A stretch of DNA of 45,169 nt from a virus. The notes beneath the pieces were generated by a model that was not told the DNA's origin, did no database searches, and was given only the letters and a program-made list of their open reading frames with translations. Made by a program: the position numbers and the translations under genes. The DNA is taken from IMG/VR virus record IMGVR_UViG_3300048927_000788, positions 1-45,169 of that record; one strand, 5' to 3'. This document shows positions 32,343-38,812 of the stretch, in pieces (positions within the stretch are counted from its first letter, which is position 1; the number at the start of each line of letters is the position of its first letter).

Positions 32343-32581
32343 TGTCCGCCTCCAAGAAGGCCCTCGGCGATCTCCACACCGCCCTGGCTAAGACCCTGAA
32401 GGACGCCATCGATACGATGGACATGTCCGACAAGGGCAACGCAGCGATCCTCAACGTCGCCCGGCAGTTCCTCAAGGACAACGGCATTGAAGCGGTTCCC
32501 GCAGAGGGCTCCCCGACAGGTGCCCTTGCCGCCAAGCTCAACGAGTACCCGTTCGACCCGCAGGCTGACGGGGTGCATTGA
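32342..32581 (+). CDS. Small terminase subunit, T7 gp18-like
   Basis: 79 residues (T7 gp18 89). Helical, starts SASKKALGDLHTALAKTLKD, ends LAAKLNEYPFDPQADGVH. Position between holin and large terminase and overlapping starts on both sides define it; sequence similarity to T7 is weak. It recognises DNA for packaging and stimulates the large subunit. Confidence 0.85.
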   Translation: MSASKKALGDLHTALAKTLKDAIDTMDMSDKGNAAILNVARQFLKDNGIEAVPAEGSPTGALAAKLNEYPFDPQADGVH

Positions 32582-34290
32582 GCACCTCGCAGCTCGACGC
32601 TGAGCTTGCCGCTGAGCGCTTCTGCAACCCCGAACCTGCACCGCATCCGTTCCACGACTTTCGCAACTTCGTCTTCCACATCTGGCGCCATCTGAACCTC
32701 CCTGCCCCCACGGAGGTTCAGTACGACATCTCGACGTACCTTCAGCACGGTCCACGTCGCCGCGTCATCGAAGCCTTCCGAGGTATCGGCAAGTCCTGGC
32801 TGACCGCAGCGTACGTCTGCTGGCTCCTATGGAAAGACCCGCAGCACAAGGTGCTGGTCGTCTCGGCCTCCAAGGACCGAGCGGATGCCTTCTCGATCTT
32901 CGTCAAGCGCCTCATCGAGACCGTCCCGGAACTTGCGCACCTGAAGCCGCGTGCCGGCCAGCGCGACTCCAACCTCGCCTTCGACGTTGGCCCGGCACAG
33001 CCCGACCAGTCGCCTTCGGTGAAGTCGGTCGGCATTACGGGCCAGCTCACGGGCTCCCGCGCCGACACCATCATCGCCGACGACGTCGAGGTGGTGAAGA
33101 ACTCGGCCACCGTCGCACAGCGAGAGAAGCTGTCCGAACTCATCAAGGAGTTCGACGCGATCCTGAAGCCCCTTGCGAACGCCGAGATCATCTACCTGGG
33201 CACGCCGCAGACTGAGGAGTCGATCTACAACCAGCTCCCGGACCGTGGCTACGAGATTCGCGTGTGGCCCGCCAGGTTCCCGAAGAGCCGCAAGCACCTC
33301 GAACAGTACAGCGGGCGCATCGCCCCGTACCTCGTGGAGCGCTTCGAAAACGACAGTTCACTGGCCTGGAAGCCTGTAGAGCCCTCGCGGTTCCACGAAG
33401 AGGACCTGATGAAGCGAGAGGCGTCCTATGGGCGCTCGGGCTTCATGCTCCAGTTCATGCTGGACACTACCCTGTCCGACAGCGAGCGCTACCCGCTCAA
33501 GCTGAGCGACCTCATCACGCTGGATATTGATCGTGAGGTGGCCCCCATCCGGATCGTGTGGGCGTCGTCCCCGGAACACACCATCAACGACATCCCCGCT
33601 GTCGGGTTCACGGGCGACCGCCTGTACCGGCCGATGTACGTGGCGAAGGAGATGGAGGAGTTCACGGGCTCCGTCATGGCTATCGACCCTTCGGGCCGTG
33701 GCGGTGACGAGACGGGCTACGCCGTGACCAAGATGCTGCGCGGCATGGTGTTCCTGAGGCGCGCTGGGGGTCTCCCTGGCGGCTACGACGACGCTGCCCT
33801 GGAGAACATCGCGCACGTCGCGAGGGCCGAGAAGATCAAGCTGATCCTGGTCGAGTCGAACTTCGGCGACGGCATGTTCGTGAAGCTGCTGGAGCCTGTG
33901 CTCCGCCGTATCTACCCGTGCGCCGTGGAGGAGGTCCGCAGTACCGGCCAGAAGGAGAAGCGGATCATCGACACGCTGGAGCCGGTCATGAACCAGCACC
34001 GCCTGGTCGTCGATGCCGCCCTGCTCCGAGCAGACCAGAAGAGCGAGCCCAAGTTCCAGCTCTTCCACCAGCTCACCCGCATCACGCGCGAACGTGGCGC
34101 TCTTCGTCACGACGACAGGCTGGATGCCCTGGCGATGGCCGTTGCGTACTGGACCTCGTACCTCGACCGCGACGTGTCGAACGAGGAGGACCGGCGCATG
34201 CAGGAACTCATGGATGAGGAGTACCGCCGCTTCGAAGAGTCCGTCTTCGGCTATTCCACGGCCCCTCCGAACTTCTACGACAACTACTGA
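32578..34290 (+). CDS. Large terminase subunit, T7 gp19-like
   Basis: 570 residues (T7 gp19 586). N-terminal ATPase: RRVIEAFRGIGKSWLTAAYV with the P-loop around Arg68 to Ser73 and TIIADDVEVVKNS as Walker B; C-terminal RNase H-like nuclease: AIDPSGRGGDETGYAV with Asp370, LVESNFGDGMF, RHDDRLDALAMAV with Asp512, Asp513 and Asp516. It cuts concatemers and drives DNA into the head. TTG start overlaps the small subunit stop. Confidence 0.96.
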   Translation: MSTSQLDAELAAERFCNPEPAPHPFHDFRNFVFHIWRHLNLPAPTEVQYDISTYLQHGPRRRVIEAFRGIGKSWLTAAYVCWLLWKDPQHKVLVVSASKDRADAFSIFVKRLIETVPELAHLKPRAGQRDSNLAFDVGPAQPDQSPSVKSVGITGQLTGSRADTIIADDVEVVKNSATVAQREKLSELIKEFDAILKPLANAEIIYLGTPQTEESIYNQLPDRGYEIRVWPARFPKSRKHLEQYSGRIAPYLVERFENDSSLAWKPVEPSRFHEEDLMKREASYGRSGFMLQFMLDTTLSDSERYPLKLSDLITLDIDREVAPIRIVWASSPEHTINDIPAVGFTGDRLYRPMYVAKEMEEFTGSVMAIDPSGRGGDETGYAVTKMLRGMVFLRRAGGLPGGYDDAALENIAHVARAEKIKLILVESNFGDGMFVKLLEPVLRRIYPCAVEEVRSTGQKEKRIIDTLEPVMNQHRLVVDAALLRADQKSEPKFQLFHQLTRITRERGALRHDDRLDALAMAVAYWTSYLDRDVSNEEDRRMQELMDEEYRRFEESVFGYSTAPPNFYDNY

Positions 34291-34637
34291 GCCCGAAGTT
34301 CTGCCACGAGTGCAGCCGTTCCATCCGAGAAACGGCTCAGGGGATGTTCGCGGCAGAACTTGTCGATGTACAGCTCTACCGTGGAATCGCCTGGGTAGTT
34401 GTCCACCGGCTTCCCGGAGTGCGTTGCGTTAATGCCGGACACAAAGCCTGACATCCAGCCAAGGAACACCTTCCGAACTATCGGCCTGCTCTCGCTCTCC
34501 TTCCAGGCTCCGCACGAGTTCCCTGCAAAGCCGTACACGGTGTACGACTCGGCAGAACTGGCCGATGCCGTCGAAGCGCTGAGTATCCCGAGAGCGGATA
34601 ACACAACGCCCACGGCAAATCCCTTCCATCGATTCAT
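34284..34637 (-). CDS. Secreted cargo protein, Rap1a-immunity-like pattern
   Basis: 117 residues from ATG 34637 (GGGGA upstream) or 121 from 34649. Signal peptide: basic start, hydrophobic core GFAVGVVLSALGILSA, likely cleavage after ASTASA. Mature part: NSCGAWKESES, RKVFLGWMSGFVSGINAT, YIDKFCREHPL, two cysteines that could form a disulfide. This order resembles small periplasmic proteins related to Rap1a/Tai immunity. It faces left, between terminase and endolysin, overlapping the terminase end by 7 bp: a moron, probably active in the lysogen's periplasm. Role unproven. Confidence 0.7.
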   Translation of the reverse strand: MNRWKGFAVGVVLSALGILSASTASASSAESYTVYGFAGNSCGAWKESESRPIVRKVFLGWMSGFVSGINATHSGKPVDNYPGDSTVELYIDKFCREHPLSRFSDGTAALVAELRAQ

Positions 34638-34647
34638 TGGAGTCCCC

Positions 34648-35109
34648 ATAGACGAAAATCTCTACCCTGCCCTCGAAGCCTTCCTACTGAAGGTCGAGGG
34701 TGAACGGCTTGTAGCTTACAACGACCGAAAGGATGGCACGGGCACCTGGACCATCGGCGTCGGCCACACCGGCCCCGAGGTTCGTCCCGGACTGACCATC
34801 TCCCTCACGGCCTCCAGGGCGCTCCTGAGGGCCGATGCGGGCCACGCGATGCAAACGGTGGACCGCCTTGTGCGAGTCCCGCTGACCGCCAACCAGCGCA
34901 TCGTGCTGGCCTCCTTCGTGTTCAACCTGGGCGCCGCTCGCTTCATGTCGTCCACCCTGCTGCGCCTGCTGAACCAGGGCGACTACGCCTCGGTCCCTCG
35001 ACAGCTCGCCAGGTGGAACAAAGAGACCCTGAAGGACGGAACCGTCCGCGAGAACACCGGCCTGACGAATCGTCGTGCGGCCGAAATCACCCTGTGGAAT
35101 AACTCATGA
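34648..35109 (+). CDS. GH24 endolysin (T4-lysozyme-like), start codon unclear
   Basis: The domain NLYPALEAFLLKVEGERLVA, YNDRKDGTGTWTIGVGHTGP has the Glu-Asp-Thr catalytic layout of GH24 muramidases; later LASFVFNLGAARFMSSTLLR and VPRQLARWN complete the fold. About 153 residues, normal size. It degrades peptidoglycan at lysis. From the ORF's domain start back to 34636 there is no ATG, GTG or TTG in frame; GGAG at 34639-34642 is followed by ATA at 34648. In-frame starts further up (GTG 34540, ATG 34432, TTG 34399) lie antisense inside the cargo gene. No signal or SAR segment seen, so it depends on the holin. Confidence 0.8.
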   Translation: MDENLYPALEAFLLKVEGERLVAYNDRKDGTGTWTIGVGHTGPEVRPGLTISLTASRALLRADAGHAMQTVDRLVRVPLTANQRIVLASFVFNLGAARFMSSTLLRLLNQGDYASVPRQLARWNKETLKDGTVRENTGLTNRRAAEITLWNNS

Positions 35110-35315
35110 TCTCTTCCCTGATCGACCGCTTCATGAACTTCGCCTTCACCCGCCCCTGGGCCTGGCTGATCGTCCGGTACCTCTTGGTGCCCGCCCTGGC
35201 CGTCTACGAAATCGCTTCGAAACACCTGCCCGAGATCGTTGCCGAGATGCGCTCCGATTGGGCACGAGCGGAGGCCGCGCGGGCCGCTGCGCTGTCGAGT
35301 CGACCCAAGTCCTAA
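35106..35315 (+). CDS. Small membrane protein after endolysin (69 aa)
   Basis: One membrane helix (WAWLIVRYLLVPALAVYEIA) then a charged helix (EIVAEMRSDWARAEAARAAA). ATG overlaps the endolysin stop. Its place in the lysis cassette suggests a lysis accessory, but it lacks clear spanin features such as a lipobox partner. I found no other spanin pair. Confidence 0.6.
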   Translation: MISSLIDRFMNFAFTRPWAWLIVRYLLVPALAVYEIASKHLPEIVAEMRSDWARAEAARAAALSSRPKS

Positions 35316-35635
35316 ACGTGCCTGCCGCGCGGGACGTCTTGCTGGCGGTAACCGGGCCAGAAGGCGTCCGCCAGCTCGGTGTCGCTGAAGACCACCATGA
35401 GCGGGTCGGTGGGCATCTGCGCCTCGATGTGCGCCCGGTGCCGCATCGCGTACTTGTCGGCCATATCGGTCAACGTGCGCGCCAGGCGGGCGTACATGGG
35501 CCTCCAGCGCCTCGGCCCGTAGAGCCACTTCAGCTCCCAGCCGCCACCCTCGATCCGCTTCACGCGGGCAAAAGGGCGCCCGTGGAGCCCAAAGCGTCCC
35601 TCGTAGCCGTAACCGTAGACCGTCCAGATGACCAT
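35312..35635 (-). CDS. Leftward hypothetical protein (107 aa)
   Basis: Starts MVIWTVYGYGYEGRFGLHGR, Trp/Tyr/Arg-rich, middle LYGPRRWRPMYARLARTLTD, end DVPRGRHV. No clear ribosome site; the stop overlaps the previous rightward stop by 4 bp. Strand and codon use are consistent with a real cargo gene but it may be a chance ORF. No family recognised. Confidence 0.45.
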   Translation of the reverse strand: MVIWTVYGYGYEGRFGLHGRPFARVKRIEGGGWELKWLYGPRRWRPMYARLARTLTDMADKYAMRHRAHIEAQMPTDPLMVVFSDTELADAFWPGYRQQDVPRGRHV

Positions 35636-35736
35636 GGGTCGGAAGATACCGAGCGGCAGTCTCAGGGCTCGGGATCACCACCCCCTCCCACCACCCCGAA
35701 GCAGGGCTGGGGGAAGGGGGTGGGGTTGATTGCCCT

Positions 35737-35824
35737 GGGGTATCTACAGGAGTCCATAGGTACCCCTATAGAGTCTTTAGATTCTCTTGCTTCCTGCCCA
35801 TGCTCCTATGCTGTGGGTTATACT
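35737..35824 (-). promoter_or_regulatory. Control element, copy D, inverted
   Basis: Read leftward it starts TATAACCCACAGCATAGGAG, like copy C (TATAACCCAGAGCTTAGGAG), and ends with core 1 GACTCTATAGGGG (35763-35775) and core 2 GACTCCTGTAGATACCCC (35737-35754). Core 1 is close to the T7 promoter end. It faces left, against the late genes, towards the cargo gene at 35635. On the plus strand the same DNA gives TATACT (35819-35824) 26 bp before the next gene, a possible host -10 box. Confidence 0.55.
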
Positions 35825-35850
35825 CCCGCGCCCAAAAAGACGGACTCGCC

Positions 35851-36174
35851 ATGCGCAAGCTCGCCGCCCTCGCCCTTCTCGGCTTCAGCTCGATTGCCTG
35901 CGCCGCCACTTCGGAACAGATCGAGTCGAGCTGCGCGCGCATGGGTGACTTTGCGAGTCGCTACGCGGCCGAGAGGGACTCTGGGGTCAAGCTCGATGTC
36001 CTCCAGGAACGGATTGACAGCGACCAGGCAGTACCGGCGAAGGACCGCCCAGCCCACAAGATGCTGGCCCAGATCGTTTACGGGCGTCCCGACTACACCC
36101 CTGAGGTTTCCCGCAAGGTCTTCATTGGGTCGTGCGTCGGTGGCATGAAGGCGCAGTCCGGCAAGGCCGGCTGA
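35851..36174 (+). CDS. Secreted small protein (107 aa), lysogenic cargo candidate
   Basis: Signal peptide MRKLAALALLGFSSIACAAT with probable cleavage after CAA; the mature part is helical with two Cys (SSCARMGDFASRYAAERD, VSRKVFIGSCVGGM). Likely periplasmic or exported. It is set apart from its neighbours by untranslated DNA on both sides and has a TATACT box upstream, so it could be expressed in the lysogen. No family I can name. Confidence 0.65.
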   Translation: MRKLAALALLGFSSIACAATSEQIESSCARMGDFASRYAAERDSGVKLDVLQERIDSDQAVPAKDRPAHKMLAQIVYGRPDYTPEVSRKVFIGSCVGGMKAQSGKAG

Positions 36175-36599
36175 AATATCCAGCAGAAATTTTCGTTGGG
36201 GTATCCAACGTCTGAAGATCGCGCATGTCCCCCCGTGGGCGCGTCAATGACCGCGCAGGTCACGCCACACGGGCGCGTCAAGGACCACACACGCGGCGCG
36301 GTGCCTATTCCGGGGCATCGGGGCGGCACCCGCAGCGGTACCTAGCCGTCTAAGTCATTGATTGATGGCCTGTCGAATCAGATGGGGCATCCAGCGCACG
36401 GCACCTAGGGCCACTGCACGGCCCCTATCGACACCACACGAGCCCTGACGGCCACCGCTGGCCCTGCCCTGCGGCGCTGCCGTGTGTGCGTTCGTGTTTG
36501 TTCTCATCTGTCGTTTTGCCCATCGAGCCCTGGACGACCCCACACGAACCCTGAGGCCACCATAGCGCCTCACACGACCCATCAACCCCACCTCATAAA

Positions 36600-36613
36600 T
36601 TGCACATCTGCAC
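36600..36613. promoter_or_regulatory. Operator candidate upstream of early promoter 1
   Basis: TTGCACATCTGCAC matches TTGCA-N4-TGCAA at 9 of 10 fixed positions and ends 4 bp before the -35 box. Confidence 0.5.
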
Positions 36614-36616
36614 CGC

Positions 36617-36644
36617 TTGACAATATGCAATTCGATGCTATAGT
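36617..36644 (+). promoter_or_regulatory. Strong sigma70 promoter 1 with overlapping dyad
   Basis: TTGACA (36617-36622), 16 bp, TATAGT (36639-36644). The -35 box is the left half of TTGACAATATGCAA (36617-36630), a near match to the dyad pattern. A repressor bound here would block host RNA polymerase. It would drive the early gene cluster to the right. Confidence 0.75.
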
Positions 36645-36859
36645 TGGTCCCAAGTCACGGCACGGACCGCCGACGACCTGCCCTCCACCCGGACGGCGCA
36701 GTGATGGAGCTACAGGGCACCACGGGCCACCCTAAGGGTAAACGTGGAGCCGCAAGGGAACCGAAGGACTAGCCACACGGCCCCTGAGGGAAACGAGCGG
36801 CGAACGGAGGGGATGCCTCCGCCCTGCTGGGCACTGTGAGACGGACTGAAACGCAACAC

Positions 36860-36887
36860 TTGCAAATCTACAAATGTGTGCTACCTT
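36860..36887 (+). promoter_or_regulatory. Sigma70-type promoter 2 with overlapping dyad
   Basis: TTGCAA (36860-36865), 16 bp, TACCTT (36882-36887). TTGCAAATCTACAA (36860-36873) is a near match to the dyad. Same geometry as promoter 1, weaker -10 box. Confidence 0.5.
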
Positions 36888-37007
36888 AGCTCCACGGTCA
36901 GCCACCACGGTGACCACCACAACCTACTCCACCGGGCTATTCACTGACCAGCTATGTCCCACGGGACGCACTGATGCAGATGCCACGGGCTAATCATGCC
37001 CACAGAG

Positions 37008-37021
37008 TTGCGAATTTGCAT
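37008..37021. promoter_or_regulatory. Further operator candidate
   Basis: TTGCGAATTTGCAT, a degenerate TTGCA-N4-TGCAA dyad, 34 bp after the second promoter's expected leader region and about 105 bp before the first small gene. Confidence 0.3.
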
Positions 37022-37098
37022 GGGATGCAGATTGGCAGGTGGTGCGAGTGATGCCTCTTCGAACAGAGGGGGCATCACTGGCAGCACTGGAAGCCGCT

Positions 37099-37207
37099 GC
37101 CTCCCCACGCAACCCAAGGAAACCTCATGCACCCCATCGACCTCTGGAAGCACCGCAGAAGACCAAACGGGGACCGCTTCGGCCTCCCCACGAACCCGAA
37201 GGAAACC
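37099..37207 (+). repeat. Duplicated 26-bp leader with ribosome site
   Basis: 37099-37124 and 37182-37207 are nearly identical (CCTCCCCACG, then AACCC, AAGGAAACC, one base shifted). Each supplies AAGGA 5-9 bp before an ATG (37127 and 37213). Probably a duplicated translation leader. Confidence 0.7.
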
Positions 37208-37225
37208 ACCGCATGTATCAGGTGA
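37127..37225 (+). CDS. Tiny early ORF (32 aa)
   Basis: ATG preceded by AAGGA; product MHPIDLWKHRRRPNGDRFGL, basic. Its 3' end overlaps the next gene's ribosome site and start. Too short for family assignment; supported by the leader repeat and by the pattern of neighbouring tiny genes. Confidence 0.45.
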   Translation: MHPIDLWKHRRRPNGDRFGLPTNPKETTACIR

Positions 37226-37356
37226 TCGACACACGAACGAAGGGGATCAAAGGCCGCTGGGCCAGCCCTATCGACGCTCGCCGACAGGCACGGGCACTGA
37301 ACCGCGCTTACGGGGAGTTCCGTTACGCCTCACGACCCATTGGGAGACCCGCATGA
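37213..37356 (+). CDS. Tiny early protein (47 aa)
   Basis: ATG preceded by AAGGAAACC. Product MYQVIDTRTKGIKGRWASPI, then DARRQARALNRAYGEFRY, basic and helical; short proteins of this style occur in phage early regions. Overlaps the next start by 4 bp. Confidence 0.6.
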   Translation: MYQVIDTRTKGIKGRWASPIDARRQARALNRAYGEFRYASRPIGRPA

Positions 37357-37508
37357 CACTCGAAGAAGCGTTTACGGCCCTTGTGAGCCGAGACGAAGCA
37401 CTGAAGGAAGTCCGCAAGCACGGCTGCGACAAAGGCGAGTTCCTGGCCGAGGTCGGGGACCGCGACGAGTACCTGGGCGAAGACGTGCTGGCATGGCTGG
37501 GGTACTAG
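37353..37508 (+). CDS. Tiny acidic early protein (51 aa)
   Basis: GGGAGA before ATG. Product MTLEEAFTALVSRDEALKEV, then HGCDKGEFLAEVGDRDEYLG; helical, acidic. No family recognised. Longer frames that begin at 36996 are rejected because they run through the operator and leader. Confidence 0.6.
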   Translation: MTLEEAFTALVSRDEALKEVRKHGCDKGEFLAEVGDRDEYLGEDVLAWLGY

Positions 37509-37511
37509 GCC

Positions 37512-37673
37512 ATGACCAACGAAGAGAAGTACCGCCGCGCACTGCTGGCGATCCGCGCTCGCATCCAAGGGGTGTGGGACCAGCCGGACCTAGTGGCCTT
37601 CGGGCCGCTGAACACCTGCGAGACCTCTGACGTCCTTGAGATCGCTCAGGACGCGCTGCGGGAGGACTGGTAA
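37512..37673 (+). CDS. Tiny early protein (53 aa)
   Basis: ATG 3 bp after the previous stop. Product MTNEEKYRRALLAIRARIQG, ending EIAQDALREDW; helical. TAATG joins it to the next gene. No family recognised. Confidence 0.6.
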   Translation: MTNEEKYRRALLAIRARIQGVWDQPDLVAFGPLNTCETSDVLEIAQDALREDW

Positions 37674-37783
37674 TGCCCATCCCGTACACACCGCCCGACC
37701 CGAGGACCGTGGCCCGCATCCGCGACGCCATCGTGGCCCACAAGGTCCGAACGAACGCAAGGGACGCCACACGGCGCCCGTGA
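37673..37783 (+). CDS. Tiny early ORF (36 aa)
   Basis: Start overlaps the previous stop (TAATG). Product MPIPYTPPDPRTVARIRDAI, basic C-terminus ARDATRRP. Supported by coupling only. Confidence 0.45.
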   Translation: MPIPYTPPDPRTVARIRDAIVAHKVRTNARDATRRP

Positions 37784-37850
37784 CCTTCGTCCCTGCCCCT
37801 TCGACGTCTGAGGGGGCAGCAGCGAATGCCACAACCAACGGAGACAGTCC

Positions 37851-37994
37851 ATGTGGACTCTGTTTAAGAACGGCGCCGCGTTCCGAAGCGGGCCGGGGTA
37901 CAGCGAAGCGTATCTACGCGACCTAGCGGGTATTGGGAGCAAGCACTATCCGGAGGACGAATGGGAAGTGCGCTGGGTCGAGGAGACAGCATGA
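37851..37994 (+). CDS. Tiny early protein (47 aa)
   Basis: GGAGA 7 bp before ATG. Product MWTLFKNGAAFRSGPGYSEA, ending EWEVRWVEETA. Stop overlaps next ATG. No family recognised. Confidence 0.55.
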   Translation: MWTLFKNGAAFRSGPGYSEAYLRDLAGIGSKHYPEDEWEVRWVEETA

Positions 37995-38239
37995 CCGTCC
38001 TCACCCGCACCACGGACTACTTGGTCGAGTTTGAGGACGGGATGCTGACCATCGCCCGGCGCGAGGACGGTCACTGCCTCGCCGTCCGCCAAAAGGGCAT
38101 CGCGGGGGGCTTTCGGGCCGACCTCGCAAAGTACGGCGCTGAGCGTGTCGTGCAGTTCTGGCTACGGCTGCTTTCCAGCCACGAGTGGAAGCCGCTGTAC
38201 AAGGCGTCCGCAATGCCGCGACTCCTTGGCGACAAATGA
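37991..38239 (+). CDS. Early protein of unknown function (82 aa)
   Basis: AGGAGA before ATG. Product TVLTRTTDYLVEFEDGMLTI, KYGAERVVQFWLRLLSSHEW; looks like a small alpha/beta domain. Overlaps the previous stop by 4 bp. No family recognised. Confidence 0.6.
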   Translation: MTVLTRTTDYLVEFEDGMLTIARREDGHCLAVRQKGIAGGFRADLAKYGAERVVQFWLRLLSSHEWKPLYKASAMPRLLGDK

Positions 38240-38249
38240 GTGCCAAGTC

Positions 38250-38275
38250 GTGCCCCTTAGTCACCTAGGGGGCAC
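38250..38275 (+). other. Long hairpin without T run
   Basis: GTGCCCCTTAG pairs with CTAGGGGGCAC around TCAC with one wobble. No T run, so a transcript-stability or processing hairpin rather than a classic terminator. Confidence 0.45.
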
Positions 38276-38320
38276 CGCTGGGAACTCTACCCATCACCCT
38301 GATAACCTAAGGAGGACGCT

Positions 38321-38500
38321 ATGGCCCCCAAGGCAAGACAGATGACACCCGACGAGCTGGAAAAAGTCCGCGCCGAGATCGGTAAGCTCATGGCCGAGAC
38401 CGCGAAGATCAATGCCGAGGCACGCTGGTATCCCTTCGTCGCCGCTGCGGGCGTCTTCGCTGCCGCGCTGGGTCTCCTGAAGATCATCAGCGCCATGTAG
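38321..38500 (+). CDS. Small single-pass membrane protein (59 aa)
   Basis: AGGAGG before ATG. Charged helix (TPDELEKVRAEIGKLMAETA) then AEARWYPFVAAAGVFAAALG as the membrane segment. A strong terminator follows. The architecture recurs in phage early regions and in small toxin-like proteins; function unknown. Confidence 0.65.
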   Translation: MAPKARQMTPDELEKVRAEIGKLMAETAKINAEARWYPFVAAAGVFAAALGLLKIISAM

Positions 38501-38531
38501 CGCCCCACCCGATCCCTGCGCACCACCAACG

Positions 38532-38556
38532 AACCCGCCGCCCTGGCGGGTTTTTT
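38532..38556 (+). terminator. Terminator ending the tiny-gene operon
   Basis: AACCCGCC pairs with GGCGGGTT around GCCCT, followed by TTTTTT. It separates the tiny early genes from the ArdA pair. Confidence 0.88.
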
Positions 38557-38579
38557 GTTGCCCGCGTTCAGGGGGTCAC

Positions 38580-38810
38580 ATGCGCGCCTTCCGCGTCGCA
38601 GAACTGTGCGCCGGCCGAAAGCCGAGCCGCATCGTAGTCGCTGATTCCATGTTCGACGCCGTACGTAAATACGCCCGGTGTCACGTCATCCATATCGAAG
38701 GTCCGTTGTTCGCCTCGTCGCGGGAGAGCCCTGTGCGGTTCGCCTGCGTCAACGAGGGACCACACGCGGGCCGCCATTTCATCGTCTACCAGATAGGCAA
38801 GGAGTTCTAA
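38580..38810 (+). CDS. Hypothetical protein upstream of ArdA (76 aa)
   Basis: GGGG before ATG. Product MRAFRVAELCAGRKPSRIVV, YARCHVIHIEGPLFASSRES, ends YQIGKEF; small alpha/beta protein. Two bp from the GTG of ardA, so co-translated; may assist antirestriction. No family recognised. Confidence 0.6.
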   Translation: MRAFRVAELCAGRKPSRIVVADSMFDAVRKYARCHVIHIEGPLFASSRESPVRFACVNEGPHAGRHFIVYQIGKEF

Positions 38811-38812
38811 CC

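Larger units (their letters stand above)
36175..37126. other. Non-coding control region of the early/lysogeny block
   Basis: About 950 bp with no convincing gene. Contents: hairpin CGTTGG gtat region CCAACG at 36194-36210; direct repeats GGGCGCGTCAATGACC (36237-36252) and GGGCGCGTCAAGGACC (36271-36286); a 21-22-bp repeat at 36435-36456 and 36541-36561 (CACACGARCCCTGA then GGCCACC); promoters at 36617 and 36860; dyads at 36600, 36617, 36860, 37008. In the circular genome it lies between lysis genes and early genes, where T7 virion DNA ends and early promoters lie. ORFs crossing it (for example 36484-36735) run through the promoter and are rejected. Confidence 0.6.

Noticed and set aside
34399-34647. 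N-terminal extension of the endolysin frame
   Set aside because: It is the antisense of the secreted cargo gene, whose signal peptide is clear; the extra residues resemble no lysin domain.
36484-36735. 83-codon plus-strand ORF
   Set aside because: It runs through promoter 1 and the dyads, is Pro/His/Thr-rich low complexity and has no ribosome site.
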